A stretch of 39,294 bases of DNA, taken from NCBI GenBank assembly GCA_001917435.1, contig MNEA01000168.1, forward strand, positions 1 through 39,294, read 5' to 3'. The position numbers were made by a program, and so were the translations under genes. Numbering within the stretch: position 1 is the stretch's first letter; each line of letters starts with the position of its first letter. This DNA comes from Acidobacteria bacterium 13_2_20CM_2_57_6. Lineage in GTDB: Bacteria > Acidobacteriota > Terriglobia > Acidiferrales > UBA7541. Under the pieces are notes generated by a model that saw nothing but the letters and a program-made list of their open reading frames with translations, did not search any database and was not told the origin of the DNA. Below, piece after piece: positions 1 to 7,561 of the stretch.

Positions 1-1350
1 GAGGTATCCGGATTGCACCTGAAAAGAATAGGCTTCGTCTATCGGAGGATCGGTATAGCCCAACTGCTGAATGATTTCGCGCGCGCGCGCCGCGAGCACC
101 TCGGGGGGATTATCCAGCGGGGTGCGGTTGTGCAGCTTGTCGCGATCCGCGACGAAAAGCAGAGCGATCAAGCCCACCACTGTCAGGGCCAGCAAAAACG
201 CGGCAAGGTGCGGCCGCATGCACTCGGTTTCGCCGGAAGCCGCGACCATCTCCGGTGAAGGAGTTTCTCCCGCAGCGAGCGCCGCCGCCAGTGGATCGCC
301 GCCGGGAAGAGCGGCGGCTACCTGAAGTGCCGTCGAAGGACGCTTTTCCGGTTGGAGTTCGAGGCAGCGAAGGATGACGCGTTCGATCAGGGGATCGAGG
401 TCGCGAACCAGCGTCGAGGGGTTGGTGATCGTTCCTTGTTCCCGCAGTTTAATCAGCTCCGGGAGGGTGGAAGCCTCGAAGGCGCGCTTGCCGGTCAGAA
501 TTTCGTAGAGGATGAGGCCGAGCGAATAGATATCGCTCCTGGCGCTGACTTCGCGGCCAGCAAGTTGCTCCGGTGCCATATAGGCTGGCGTGCCCGCGCG
601 GACTTCCGCTCCTTGGATGGTCGCGGCGATGCCGGCGAGTCCAAAGTCGGTGATGCGAATCTTTCCGGCTCCATCGAGCATGACGTTTGCCGGCTTCAAG
701 TCGCGGTGAATCACGCCGCGTTCGTGTGCTGCCGCAAGACCCGCGCAAATCTGCCGCGCGATCTCCGTGGCCTTATCCGGCGAAAGCCTACCGATTCGGC
801 GGACGACCGAGGCGAGATCTTCTCCATCGACATACTCCATCGTCAGAAAAAGGGTTCCATCGGCTTCGCCGATGTCAAACACGCGGCAGACGTTGGGGTG
901 AGAGACCTGCCGGGCGGTTCGCACTTCGGCATGAAATCTTGCCAGCGCAGCGGCATCCTGAGTAAGCGCTTCCGGCAGAAACTTCAGCGCCACGACCTGA
1001 CCGAGCGTCACATCTTCGGCGCGGTAGACTTCGCCCATTCCTCCTCGGCCAGCCAGCGCCACAACGCGGTAGCGCTGCGCGATAATTTGGCCGGGTGTAA
1101 AGCGGCCGCCGCCGATGGGGTCGGAACTCGACGCGGGATTGCTGCCGGAAGGCGTTCGCGGAGTTCGCGGGGAAAAATGTGGCGGCGGAGTCTTTCGCGG
1201 GGCAGGAGACGAGGGGCCAATCGTCGCTCCCTCAAGGCTCGCTTCGTCCCCAAGGATAGTTGCGCCCGAATCCGTGTCGACCGCTTCTCCGCACGAGGGG
1301 CAGAACCTTCCGGTCGCCGAGATCTTTGCGCCGCACTTCGAGCAAAACAT
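1..1350 (-). CDS. Membrane serine/threonine protein kinase with N-terminal zinc ribbon (3' end cut by window)
   Basis: A reading frame with no stop runs from an ATG at 1350 to the window edge, giving 450 codons; the C-terminus lies outside. The N-terminus is a zinc ribbon (CSKCG at residues 3-7, CPSCG near 17-21), followed by a Pro/Ser-rich linker. A complete Hanks-type kinase domain starts near residue 93: glycine loop GRGGMGEVY, VALKF with the ATP-binding Lys, catalytic loop HRDLKPANVM, DFGLAG, and APEQ. One transmembrane helix follows near residue 410 (LAAFLLALTVVGLIALLF), and the start of an extracytoplasmic part is visible. This is a PknB-like transmembrane kinase phosphorylating Ser/Thr in the cytoplasm. 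The outer domain that would define its signal is missing here, and the substrate is unknown. The gene lies downstream of a UPF0145 gene on the same strand. Confidence 0.93.
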   Translation of the reverse strand, partial: MFCSKCGAKISATGRFCPSCGEAVDTDSGATILGDEASLEGATIGPSSPAPRKTPPPHFSPRTPRTPSGSNPASSSDPIGGGRFTPGQIIAQRYRVVALAGRGGMGEVYRAEDVTLGQVVALKFLPEALTQDAAALARFHAEVRTARQVSHPNVCRVFDIGEADGTLFLTMEYVDGEDLASVVRRIGRLSPDKATEIARQICAGLAAAHERGVIHRDLKPANVMLDGAGKIRITDFGLAGIAATIQGAEVRAGTPAYMAPEQLAGREVSARSDIYSLGLILYEILTGKRAFEASTLPELIKLREQGTITNPSTLVRDLDPLIERVILRCLELQPEKRPSTALQVAAALPGGDPLAAALAAGETPSPEMVAASGETECMRPHLAAFLLALTVVGLIALLFVADRDKLHNRTPLDNPPEVLAARAREIIQQLGYTDPPIDEAYSFQVQSGYL

Positions 1351-1406
1351 AGCAGGCGGGGATTCTACCATCGGTCTATCGCCAGCCGCGATGCATGCGC
1401 GAGCAG

Positions 1407-1748
1407 CTAGGAAATGCGCTCAACCTGGACGGCCGTGCCATAGGCGAGCACTTCGGTGACGCCTTGCATCACCTCGGTGGCGTCATAGCGCATGCCGACA
1501 ACCGCGTTGGCTCCGTGCTCGCCGGCGTGCCGCAACAGCAGTTCGAAGGCGTCTTCGCGCGTCTTCTCGCAGAGGTTCGTGAGGATAGTGATGTTTCCGC
1601 CGACGATCGTCTGAAGCGCGGCGCCCAGATTCCCGATCAGGCTGCGCGAGCGCACGACAATTCCGCGCACGATCCCAAAATTCCTGACGATCCGGTAGCC
1701 GGGCAGTTCGACTGCTGACGTGACCATACCCGCATCCACTAGTGCCAT
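1407..1748 (-). CDS. UPF0145 (YbjQ-like) family protein
   Basis: A 113-residue protein with the length and pattern of the UPF0145/YbjQ family: a GYRI segment near residues 16-20, a basic [10 protein letters not shown] stretch near 28-37, and a C-terminal part with [13 protein letters not shown] and a YGTAV strand. Members form small pentamer-like oligomers; the biochemical role is not established, although some databases label them heavy-metal-binding. The start is supported by a good Shine-Dalgarno sequence (AAGGAGA) about 6 bases before the ATG at 1748. It precedes the kinase gene with a 56-base gap and may be co-transcribed with it. It diverges from the glycosyltransferase gene at 1841, so the roughly 90 bases between them should hold both promoters. 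Confidence 0.85.
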   Translation of the reverse strand: MALVDAGMVTSAVELPGYRIVRNFGIVRGIVVRSRSLIGNLGAALQTIVGGNITILTNLCEKTREDAFELLLRHAGEHGANAVVGMRYDATEVMQGVTEVLAYGTAVQVERIS

Positions 1749-1840
1749 GTTGTTCTCCTTAGAACGGGCGTTTACCTGTGCGATTCTAACCGTTCAATGG
1801 GCGCACTGCGAGCAATGTTCCTCTGCTATCCTCAGACAAC

Positions 1841-3034
1841 GTGGAGACATTATTTTACCTTCTCGTGTTCTTGCAGATCCTGGTGGGCGTGTACCTCATT
1901 GGACAGGCCTGGCAGTGGCTCGGCTATGTGCGGCGGCGCCTGCACGGAGATCCGGGATTCTACACCCCGCGTGTGGCCGTGCTTTGCCCGTGCAAAGGCA
2001 TGGAGCCGGGCCTCGAACGCAATCTTTTGTCGCTTACGGAATTTGAGCGTCAGAATTATGAAATTTTTTTTATTCTCGCTTCGAGCTCGGATCCCGCGCG
2101 CAGCATCATCGAGAGGATAGCCAAGACTTCGAGGGTGAAAACCAACGTGATCGTCGCGGGGAACCCGACCAACTCCGGCGAGAAAGTGAACAACCTGCGC
2201 GTGGCCCTGGAACAACTCCCGCCGGAATTTGAAGTCCTCGTCTTCACCGATTCCGACGGCCGTCCCGGGAGGCACTGGCTTCACCATCTGGTGTCGCCGT
2301 TAGGGGACGTGAGAATCGGAGCGACAACCACCATGCGCTGGCTGCTTCCCAATCGTGGCAATCTGCCGACTGCGCTGCTCGCCGCATGGAACGCGCCGGT
2401 TGTCACCATGCTCGACGAGAAAGGAAAAAATTTTTGCTGGGGCGGCGGCACGGCTATCCGCAGAAGCATCTTCGAGCAATCGGGTGTCATGGACGCCTGG
2501 AGAAATTCGGTTAGCGACGATTATTCTCTGACTCGAGCTCTACAGCGTGCGAACCGCTCGATCGTTTTCATTCCGGAATGCCTGACGCTCTCTAACGTCG
2601 AAACCGACCTGGAGGGACTGCTGGAATTCACGAACCGTCAAGTTCTAATCACACGCGTGTACGCGGGAAACGTTTGGTGGACTGCGGCGGCGACGCATCT
2701 TCTCTACTGCATGACGCTGTTATTCGGCGTCACTCTATTCCTTAGCGTCACTTTCCAACAGCGGCCCGCATTCCATATCGCTACACTGACTTTTCTTCCC
2801 GTTATGCTTTCTTCGATCCGCAGCGGTATCCGGCTCGTCGGTGTAACGGAAGCCCTGCCTGCCGCGCGCGCGCAAATCATGGGGCAAGCCTGGATTTACA
2901 TCGGGTTAACAGTCTTGGTTCCGTTTCTCTACCTCGTAAATTTTGTGAACTCTCTCGTCACGCGCAAAATTCGCTGGCGCGGCATGGCCTACGAATTGAT
3001 GGGGCCCGAACAAACACGCATCGTTCGATTTTGA
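1841..3034 (+). CDS. Membrane glycosyltransferase, family 2/21 (ceramide glucosyltransferase / HpnI-like)
   Basis: A 397-residue membrane-anchored glycosyltransferase. An N-terminal helix (residues 3-20) is followed by a GT-A domain: VAVLCPCKG (46-53), SSSDPAR (81-87), the metal/nucleotide-sugar motif FTDSDG (135-140), and SDDYSL (225-230) with the presumed catalytic Asp. NRQVLITRVY (265-274) sits where the (Q/R)xxRW motif of ceramide glucosyltransferases is expected, but the Trp is Val. At least three hydrophobic segments follow (about 275-390). The family transfers a sugar from a UDP-sugar to a lipid on the cytoplasmic face; HpnI-type members add N-acetylglucosamine to bacteriohopanetetrol. 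No hopanoid gene is nearby, so the acceptor lipid is open. The chosen start is a GTG with no clear Shine-Dalgarno sequence; it keeps the N-terminal helix intact. Confidence 0.85.
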   Translation: METLFYLLVFLQILVGVYLIGQAWQWLGYVRRRLHGDPGFYTPRVAVLCPCKGMEPGLERNLLSLTEFERQNYEIFFILASSSDPARSIIERIAKTSRVKTNVIVAGNPTNSGEKVNNLRVALEQLPPEFEVLVFTDSDGRPGRHWLHHLVSPLGDVRIGATTTMRWLLPNRGNLPTALLAAWNAPVVTMLDEKGKNFCWGGGTAIRRSIFEQSGVMDAWRNSVSDDYSLTRALQRANRSIVFIPECLTLSNVETDLEGLLEFTNRQVLITRVYAGNVWWTAAATHLLYCMTLLFGVTLFLSVTFQQRPAFHIATLTFLPVMLSSIRSGIRLVGVTEALPAARAQIMGQAWIYIGLTVLVPFLYLVNFVNSLVTRKIRWRGMAYELMGPEQTRIVRF

Positions 3035-3468
3035 GGCTTTCCATAGGCTGAACACGCCTCTTGGTATGGTTCCGAAGGGAAGAGACGAATTTTCCTCTCC
3101 ACATGATTTATGCACAATATTAAGAGGAAAAATTTCGTCTATCCGTGCAATTCCTACCGTCAAATAGGCTTAAAATTGCCTGTGGTCTTGCGTAAGTCCC
3201 CAAATTTGAGTAAGTTGCATGTTCTTCCATTCGGTCGAATATTTGCAGGCAAAGGACAAGCGGTAGAGTTTACGCAGGCGGACTTTTGGGGAGTCCGTGC
3301 CCATGCTTAGTCATTTCCGATCATGAGGGTAGAATCGCGGAGCTGTCAGCCCTCTTTTGACTTCTTGCCTGGCTGTCTAGTGAATCTGGGGAGTACGCCT
3401 CGTCGAGGGGCGAAGAAAACAAAAACTTAATAAGCTTCGGTACTGTCACGAGGCTGCATTCTGAGGGG
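3035..3468. other. 434-base intergenic region upstream of the LuxR-type gene
   Basis: No convincing gene is seen. A 66-codon plus-strand frame at 3110-3310 has no Shine-Dalgarno sequence and no recognisable content. The region is AT-richer than its neighbours. It holds an imperfect inverted repeat (3083-3140, listed separately) and a short hairpin GGACT/AGTCC near 3280-3297. A weak sigma70-like -35 (TTGACT, 3357-3362) lacks a good -10. Its length suggests a long regulated leader or promoter for the LuxR-type gene. Confidence 0.5.
3083..3140. repeat. Imperfect inverted repeat (16/18-base arms) after the glycosyltransferase gene
   Basis: The left arm AGACGAATTTTCCTCT (3083-3098) is the reverse complement of the right arm AGAGGAAAAATTTCGTCT (3123-3140) apart from two inserted bases. 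A 24-base spacer separates the arms. It could be a long hairpin ending the glycosyltransferase transcript, although there is no T-run, or a two-site operator for the LuxR-type regulator encoded at 3469. Confidence 0.5.
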
Positions 3469-4095
3469 GTGCACGTGAAGGTGATCCGCAGAAGTGAACA
3501 CCTGCAGCAATTGACAAATTCCCGCCAACATTTTCCCCGCGATGTCTACTATTTTTATGAAAAAGGCACCGGAGTCGCCCACTTTCATGTCGAAGCCGGA
3601 CCAGACGGCCGGTTTCCCGTGGATCAAGCCGCTGGTCTGCTGGCCATGCACTGCATGGTAAGAGGGCAATCGCCGAGCGACTACGTTGTCATGGTCCAGG
3701 CCGAAGACGAGATCCTCGAAGGACTCCAAGAGAAAGCAGGCAAGCTCTTGGAGGCCGGGAAATCGGTCTGCAGCCAAGTGAAAATGACGCGGCGAGAGGA
3801 AGAAGTACTCTCCGGACTGATGAAGAGTCTCGCCAACAAAGAAATCGCGGTTAACCTGAATCTCTCCGAGCGCACCGTGAAATTTCATGTTTCCTCGTTG
3901 CTCGCGAAGTTCCGTGTGCGCGGCCGCATGGAGTTGGTTCGAGAAGCTTCGCGGCAAACCGCCGGCGCCATGTCGATGGGGATGCCGATAGCGACGCGAG
4001 AGGCGCGCAATCTTGCTCCAGTGGCAGGAAATTATCCCGCTGCGCGGCCAGCGGTGTCGGTTGTTCCGCTGGCCAAGCGGCAACTAATGGCATAA
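3469..4095 (+). CDS. LuxR-family transcriptional regulator with an unrecognised N-terminal domain
   Basis: A 208-residue protein. Residues 106-160 form a clear LuxR/GerE-type helix-turn-helix: MTRREEEVLSGLMKSLANKE, then LSERTVKFHVSSLLAKF. The N-terminal 100 residues (RDVYYFYEKGTGVAHFHVEA and onwards) are not a response-regulator receiver, because the conserved acidic pocket and Lys are absent; they may bind a small ligand or partner. The roughly 45-residue C-terminal tail is Ala/Pro-rich and probably disordered. The translation start is uncertain: the GTG at 3469 overlaps the Shine-Dalgarno-like GAGGGG (3463-3468), whereas an in-frame GTG at 3475 sits 6 bases after it and is the better start. 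A strong terminator follows at 4129. Target genes are unknown. Confidence 0.82.
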   Translation: MHVKVIRRSEHLQQLTNSRQHFPRDVYYFYEKGTGVAHFHVEAGPDGRFPVDQAAGLLAMHCMVRGQSPSDYVVMVQAEDEILEGLQEKAGKLLEAGKSVCSQVKMTRREEEVLSGLMKSLANKEIAVNLNLSERTVKFHVSSLLAKFRVRGRMELVREASRQTAGAMSMGMPIATREARNLAPVAGNYPAARPAVSVVPLAKRQLMA

Positions 4096-4128
4096 TTCGG
4101 TTCCCGTTCTAATTTTCCAGGCAGATAG

Positions 4129-4160
4129 AAAAGCCCCCGACGAGATTCGGGGGCTTTTTT
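4129..4160 (+). terminator. Rho-independent terminator, probably bidirectional
   Basis: A perfect 9-base stem AGCCCCCGA (4132-4140) / TCGGGGGCT (4147-4155) with a 6-base loop, followed by a T-run to 4160 and preceded by A-residues. It lies between the converging LuxR-type gene and sodA, so it can serve both strands. Confidence 0.9.
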
Positions 4161-4185
4161 ACTTTGGAAAGTTTGGAGAAAGCGA

Positions 4186-4941
4186 CTATTTCTTCGCGGC
4201 ATCGTAGAGCTCGGCGGCTTTGTCCCAATGGACCACGCTCCACCAGGCCTTGATGTAATCTCCGCGGACGTTTTGATACTTCAGGTAGTAGGCGTGTTCC
4301 CAAACGTCCAGACCAAGAACAGCCTTGCCGCCGCCCGAAAGCAGATAAGGAGTGTCCTGATTTGGCGTGGAGTCGATAGCTAGTTTCCCATCCCGGACCA
4401 CCAGCCAGGCCCATCCGGAACCAAAACGGCCCAAACCGGCAGCCGTAAACTTTTCTTGAAATCCAGCAAAGGAACCAAACGTTGAGTTGATCGCAGCCGC
4501 GAGATTCCCCTTGGGCTCTCCGCCGCCGCCCTTTTTCATCAGTGTCCAGAAGAGCGTGTGGTTCCAGTGGCCGCCGCCATTGTTGCGCACGGCGCTGCGA
4601 ATATTCTCCGGGACCGAATCGAGGCCTTTGAGAAGATCGTCGATAGACTTGGCCTGCAAACTAGCCTGACCTTCCAGGGCCTTGTTGAGGTTGGTAACGT
4701 AAGCGCCATGATGTTTGTCATGATGGATTTCCATCGTCTTGGCGTCGATATAAGGCTCAAGTGCGTCAAACGAGTACGGCAACGGGGGCACGGTAAAGGC
4801 CACGGGTTTATCCTCCAGAGTGAGATTTGAATCCGAATCGGTCGTGGTGCCAGCGCGCAAAAGACCAGGTGCAGCATGTCCTGCCCCAAGCAATCCTGCG
4901 CCGACGATACCCGTATTCAACAAAAAGTTTCGACGATTCAC
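4186..4941 (-). CDS. sodA: Exported Mn-type superoxide dismutase (Tat signal)
   Basis: A 251-residue Mn/Fe superoxide dismutase that converts superoxide to oxygen and hydrogen peroxide. The metal ligands of the family are visible: His73 (MEIHHDKHH), His128 (NHTLFW), Asp212 and His216 (DVWEHAYY). The second-sphere Gln is in the Mn-type position (PNQDTP, Gln195) and the segment before NHTLFW is glycine-rich, both favouring manganese. The first 30 residues form a twin-arginine signal (NRRNFLLN, then a hydrophobic [11 protein letters not shown] stretch), so the folded metalloenzyme is probably exported to the periplasm or cell surface; most family members are cytoplasmic and lack this roughly 40-residue extension. 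It stands alone, followed by the shared terminator at 4129. Confidence 0.95.
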   Translation of the reverse strand: MNRRNFLLNTGIVGAGLLGAGHAAPGLLRAGTTTDSDSNLTLEDKPVAFTVPPLPYSFDALEPYIDAKTMEIHHDKHHGAYVTNLNKALEGQASLQAKSIDDLLKGLDSVPENIRSAVRNNGGGHWNHTLFWTLMKKGGGGEPKGNLAAAINSTFGSFAGFQEKFTAAGLGRFGSGWAWLVVRDGKLAIDSTPNQDTPYLLSGGGKAVLGLDVWEHAYYLKYQNVRGDYIKAWWSVVHWDKAAELYDAAKK

Positions 4942-5111
4942 GGGGTCCTCAGCAATGCGGAGGGCAAATCGACCTGCGCGTGGAATTATACAGCGACTGC
5001 CCTGGGGATGGTAACGCGGCCCAAGAGGGTCACCACCAATCTCCAGTTCTCAGCAGTCCACGGGCGAGACCTGCCACTACCTACGGCTCCAACAACCCTT
5101 CCCTTCCGCTC

Positions 5112-6245
5112 TCATTGGATGCGCGAAAGCGCCCAACGGGCAGATGCGGCGACGACCGGATCTTCCGAAACCGCCAGCCGCTCTACCAGAGAGCGCATGC
5201 GGCCGTGATCGGTCACGCCCGGCCGCAGACCGGAATTGCCGAGCGCGATGCACGCGTTGCGGATCAGGCCGCGCCATTTCGCGCGTTTGACGGCGCTTCC
5301 GCGAAACAGTTCGCGAAAGTCATCTTCGTCCAGACCGAGGAGCCACTCCAACCTTGGAAGATAGAGCGATTCGTCTTGCGGCGGCAGAGACGCGCCTTGA
5401 TTTTCTTCCGATGATGGAAAGACTCTCGGCTGGAACTGCGGAATCGCGACAATCGGTGCGCGCCGGTTCCACGGACAAACATCCTGGCAGATGTCGCAAC
5501 CGAAAATGTGATTCCCCATCGGCCCGCGGAACTCTTCCGGGATGGGGCCTCGCAGTTCGATCGTCAGATAGGAAATGCACTTTCGCGCATCCATGACGTA
5601 GGGTTCGACGAAGGCCTGCGTCGGGCAAGCGTCCAGGCAACGCCGGCAGCTCCCGCACAAATCCGGCGGTGGTAACTCGTTCTCCCCGAGCGTCGGTTCG
5701 AGATCGAGAGTGGTTAGAATGACGCCGAGAAAAAAGAAGGACCCAAGCATTTGGTTCAGCAGCAGTGTGTTTTTCCCTAGCCATCCCAAGCCGGCGTATT
5801 TCGCAAGCACGCGCTCCTGAACCGGTCCGGTGTCGACGTAAGCGCGTGCTTCGAATGGTTCCGTAAAGCGTTCGCCGAGAGATTCCACCAGCGCGTCCAG
5901 TTTCTCCCGTAGAACATCATGGTAGTCGTCACCCCAGGCATACCGGGAAATCCACCCACTTGGCTTACGGTAGTCGATTGGCAAAGCAGGATCGGTGGAA
6001 AGGGGGCGCGCGGTATTGTAATTGAGCAGGCCTACGATGGCGCTCTGGATTCCCGGCATGGCAGTTTGCGGATCGGAACGCCGGGGATCCATGAGGTACT
6101 TCATCTCTCCGGCGTAACCGCGGGCAAGCCACTCGGACATTTGCTCAAGCTCGGGAAACTTTTCCGCGCGCACGACGCCGCAGAGGTCGAAGCCCAGAGT
6201 CTTCGCCTGGTCCACGATCCAATGCGTATCGGCGAGCAGTGTCAT
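5112..6245 (-). CDS. queG: Epoxyqueuosine reductase
   Basis: A 377-residue cobalamin- and [4Fe-4S]-dependent enzyme that reduces epoxyqueuosine to queuosine in the wobble base of tRNAs with GUN anticodons. The proton-donor Asp is in YVDTGPVQER (Asp138). Two ferredoxin-like clusters follow: CGSCRRCLDACP (Cys197, 200, 203, 207) and CDICQDVCPWN (Cys250, 253, 257), plus Cys223. The C-terminal roughly 80 residues are a HEAT-like helical extension usual in the longer QueG forms. The start ATG at 6245 fits the family N-terminus (WIVDQAKTLGFDLCGVV). No other queuosine gene is nearby. The 170 bases between this gene and sodA show nothing recognisable. Confidence 0.96.
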   Translation of the reverse strand: MTLLADTHWIVDQAKTLGFDLCGVVRAEKFPELEQMSEWLARGYAGEMKYLMDPRRSDPQTAMPGIQSAIVGLLNYNTARPLSTDPALPIDYRKPSGWISRYAWGDDYHDVLREKLDALVESLGERFTEPFEARAYVDTGPVQERVLAKYAGLGWLGKNTLLLNQMLGSFFFLGVILTTLDLEPTLGENELPPPDLCGSCRRCLDACPTQAFVEPYVMDARKCISYLTIELRGPIPEEFRGPMGNHIFGCDICQDVCPWNRRAPIVAIPQFQPRVFPSSEENQGASLPPQDESLYLPRLEWLLGLDEDDFRELFRGSAVKRAKWRGLIRNACIALGNSGLRPGVTDHGRMRSLVERLAVSEDPVVAASARWALSRIQ

Positions 6246-6332
6246 CCAAGAGATTGTGCCGCAGTCCGGCGAATCCGGCGAGTCTTTGGAAATTACAACA
6301 TGGTGTCTGAGAGGAGGATCGATCAGTCGAAA

Positions 6333-6677
6333 TCAGCTGAAACTTCGAAGCGCGGCGCCCTCATCTGTAAAAACATCAAATACCGTGTAGAGTTTGGTGA
6401 TCTGAAGGAGATCGCGGACTTTCTTGGTCAGGTGCAGCAACTTCAAGTCCCCGGTCTGATTCTTCACCGCCGTGAACCCACTGACCAATTCGCCGATTCC
6501 CGAGCTGTCGATGTAGTCCACGTCCGCAAGATTTAAGAGAATCTTTTTTCTTTCATCCGCCAGCAGCCCGCGAATCGTCTTTCGCAGTAATGCGCTGCCG
6601 TCTCCAAGCGTGATCTTGCCGCTCAAGTCCACAACGGTAACTTGCCCGGCATCGCGGTGCGTCGCATGTAGTGACAT
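6333..6677 (-). CDS. Anti-sigma factor antagonist (STAS domain, SpoIIAA/RsbV-like)
   Basis: A 114-residue single STAS domain. The phosphorylation site is intact: DYIDSSGIGELV, with the second Ser (Ser59) matching the Ser phosphorylated in SpoIIAA. Unphosphorylated, such proteins bind the partner anti-sigma kinase and release its sigma factor. A Shine-Dalgarno sequence (AAGGA) precedes the ATG. The gene starts 8 bases after the stop of the anti-sigma kinase gene at 6686, so the pair is almost certainly one operon and one switch. No sigma factor or PP2C phosphatase gene is adjacent; those partners must be encoded elsewhere. Confidence 0.93.
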   Translation of the reverse strand: MSLHATHRDAGQVTVVDLSGKITLGDGSALLRKTIRGLLADERKKILLNLADVDYIDSSGIGELVSGFTAVKNQTGDLKLLHLTKKVRDLLQITKLYTVFDVFTDEGAALRSFS

Positions 6678-6685
6678 CTGTTTCC

Positions 6686-7171
6686 TTACGCTTCCTGTTG
6701 GGGCGTGGCGTTTTGCCCGCCCCTGCCATTGGGGGAACCGCTACCCGTGGCGGGTAGCTTTTTTGACATCACGATTTCCGCGCCACCCGTTTTCCCGGGA
6801 ACCACATCGAACTCATCCATGAAAGCGCGCATCAGGAAGATACCACGTCCGGAAGTGCTAAGCAGATTCTCCTCCGCAAGCGGGTCCGGCACATCCGAGA
6901 GTTTAAAACCGATGCCTTCGTCCAATACGTGAATAATCATCTTGTCGGCGGTGAGATCGACGGCAAGATGGATTTTCTTTTCCGGACGCTCCTCGTTCCC
7001 ATAGTGAAAGGCGTTGATTACGCCCTCGCGCACGCTCATCCCAATGCGGTAGCAATCGTCCTCACCAAATCCCGCCGCCTCTGCGACGCGGAGACACATT
7101 TCCTCCGCCAGATTGACGCTTTCGACTTGCGTCTCCAGCGTCATTTCAAGGTGTTTGGTAGTGAGCGCCAT
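6686..7171 (-). CDS. Anti-sigma regulatory factor, serine kinase (RsbW/SpoIIAB-like ATPase)
   Basis: A 161-residue GHKL ATPase. The N-box is visible in REGVINAFHYGN (Asn53), the G1 motif in DEGIGF (84-89), and the G2-like loop in TSGRGIFLM (106-114). The family holds a sigma factor inactive and phosphorylates the partner STAS protein, here encoded directly downstream. The last 25 residues (ATGSGSPNGRGG and onwards) are an unstructured Gly/Pro/Gln-rich tail beyond the usual domain. The target could be a general stress sigma factor, but the sequence does not show which. Confidence 0.92.
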   Translation of the reverse strand: MALTTKHLEMTLETQVESVNLAEEMCLRVAEAAGFGEDDCYRIGMSVREGVINAFHYGNEERPEKKIHLAVDLTADKMIIHVLDEGIGFKLSDVPDPLAEENLLSTSGRGIFLMRAFMDEFDVVPGKTGGAEIVMSKKLPATGSGSPNGRGGQNATPQQEA

Positions 7172-7310
7172 CGTTTGCGTTGCGGCTGCTCCGGAAGCCC
7201 TAATGTGAGCGCTTTATGGGTAACATAGCCAAGGAAACAGAGTCAATGGAGCAAGCCGACTATCCCTCATATGGGTTTAGATGCTGCGCGCGGCAAGGAA
7301 GCAACCGTAG

Positions 7311-7330
7311 GACAGGCATTCTTGCCTGTC
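7311..7330. repeat. REP-like palindromic hairpin
   Basis: A perfect 8-base inverted repeat GACAGGCA / TGCCTGTC with a 4-base loop TTCT, in a noncoding gap. It lies 53 bases from a relic resembling a REP-associated tyrosine transposase (7384-7548). That pairing is typical of REP/RAYT systems, in which the transposase mobilises short palindromes. No second copy was noticed in this window, and no T-run follows, so a terminator role is less likely. Confidence 0.5.
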
Positions 7331-7383
7331 TCTTCCCCAAACTTCAGCTCATCCAATTTTAATCGGATCGCCAGAATTCTAAA

Positions 7384-7548
7384 CTAAAGACCTCGTTGCG
7401 TTTCCCCATCCAGTGCTTCCATTACAAGTCGAGCAACGCCAGGACTTCTGAGCCACATCGGGCCAAAGCGTCCAGAGTCCATGAATCGGTCAAAGTATAC
7501 GAACTCTCCCATCTGATTTTTCCGTGCAATTACGCCATCTCGCGCTGA
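7384..7548 (-). pseudogene. Relic of a REP-associated tyrosine transposase (RAYT)
   Basis: A 54-codon open stretch between stops at 7549 and 7384 reads ...FVYFDRFMDSGRFGPMWLRS, then PGVARLVMEALDGETQRGL. This matches the pattern I know from the middle of RAYT proteins (FDxxLDxxxxGPxWLxxxxVAxxVxxALxxGE), which normally precedes the catalytic MPNHVH motif. Here a stop falls just before that motif, the following bases do not restore it, and the N-terminal region is missing, so only about a third of a gene survives. Internal ATG at 7512. The gap 7172-7561 otherwise shows only the hairpin at 7311-7330. Identification is by remembered family pattern, not a search. Confidence 0.5.
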
Positions 7549-7561
7549 TCAGAACAGCGGG

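Noticed and set aside
352..1410. A 352-codon plus-strand frame
   Set aside because: It is antisense to the Ser/Thr kinase, whose motifs are unmistakable in the other strand; the frame's product has no recognisable domain.
3110..3310. A 66-codon plus-strand frame
   Set aside because: No ribosome-binding site, no recognisable sequence, and it starts within the spacer of an inverted repeat.
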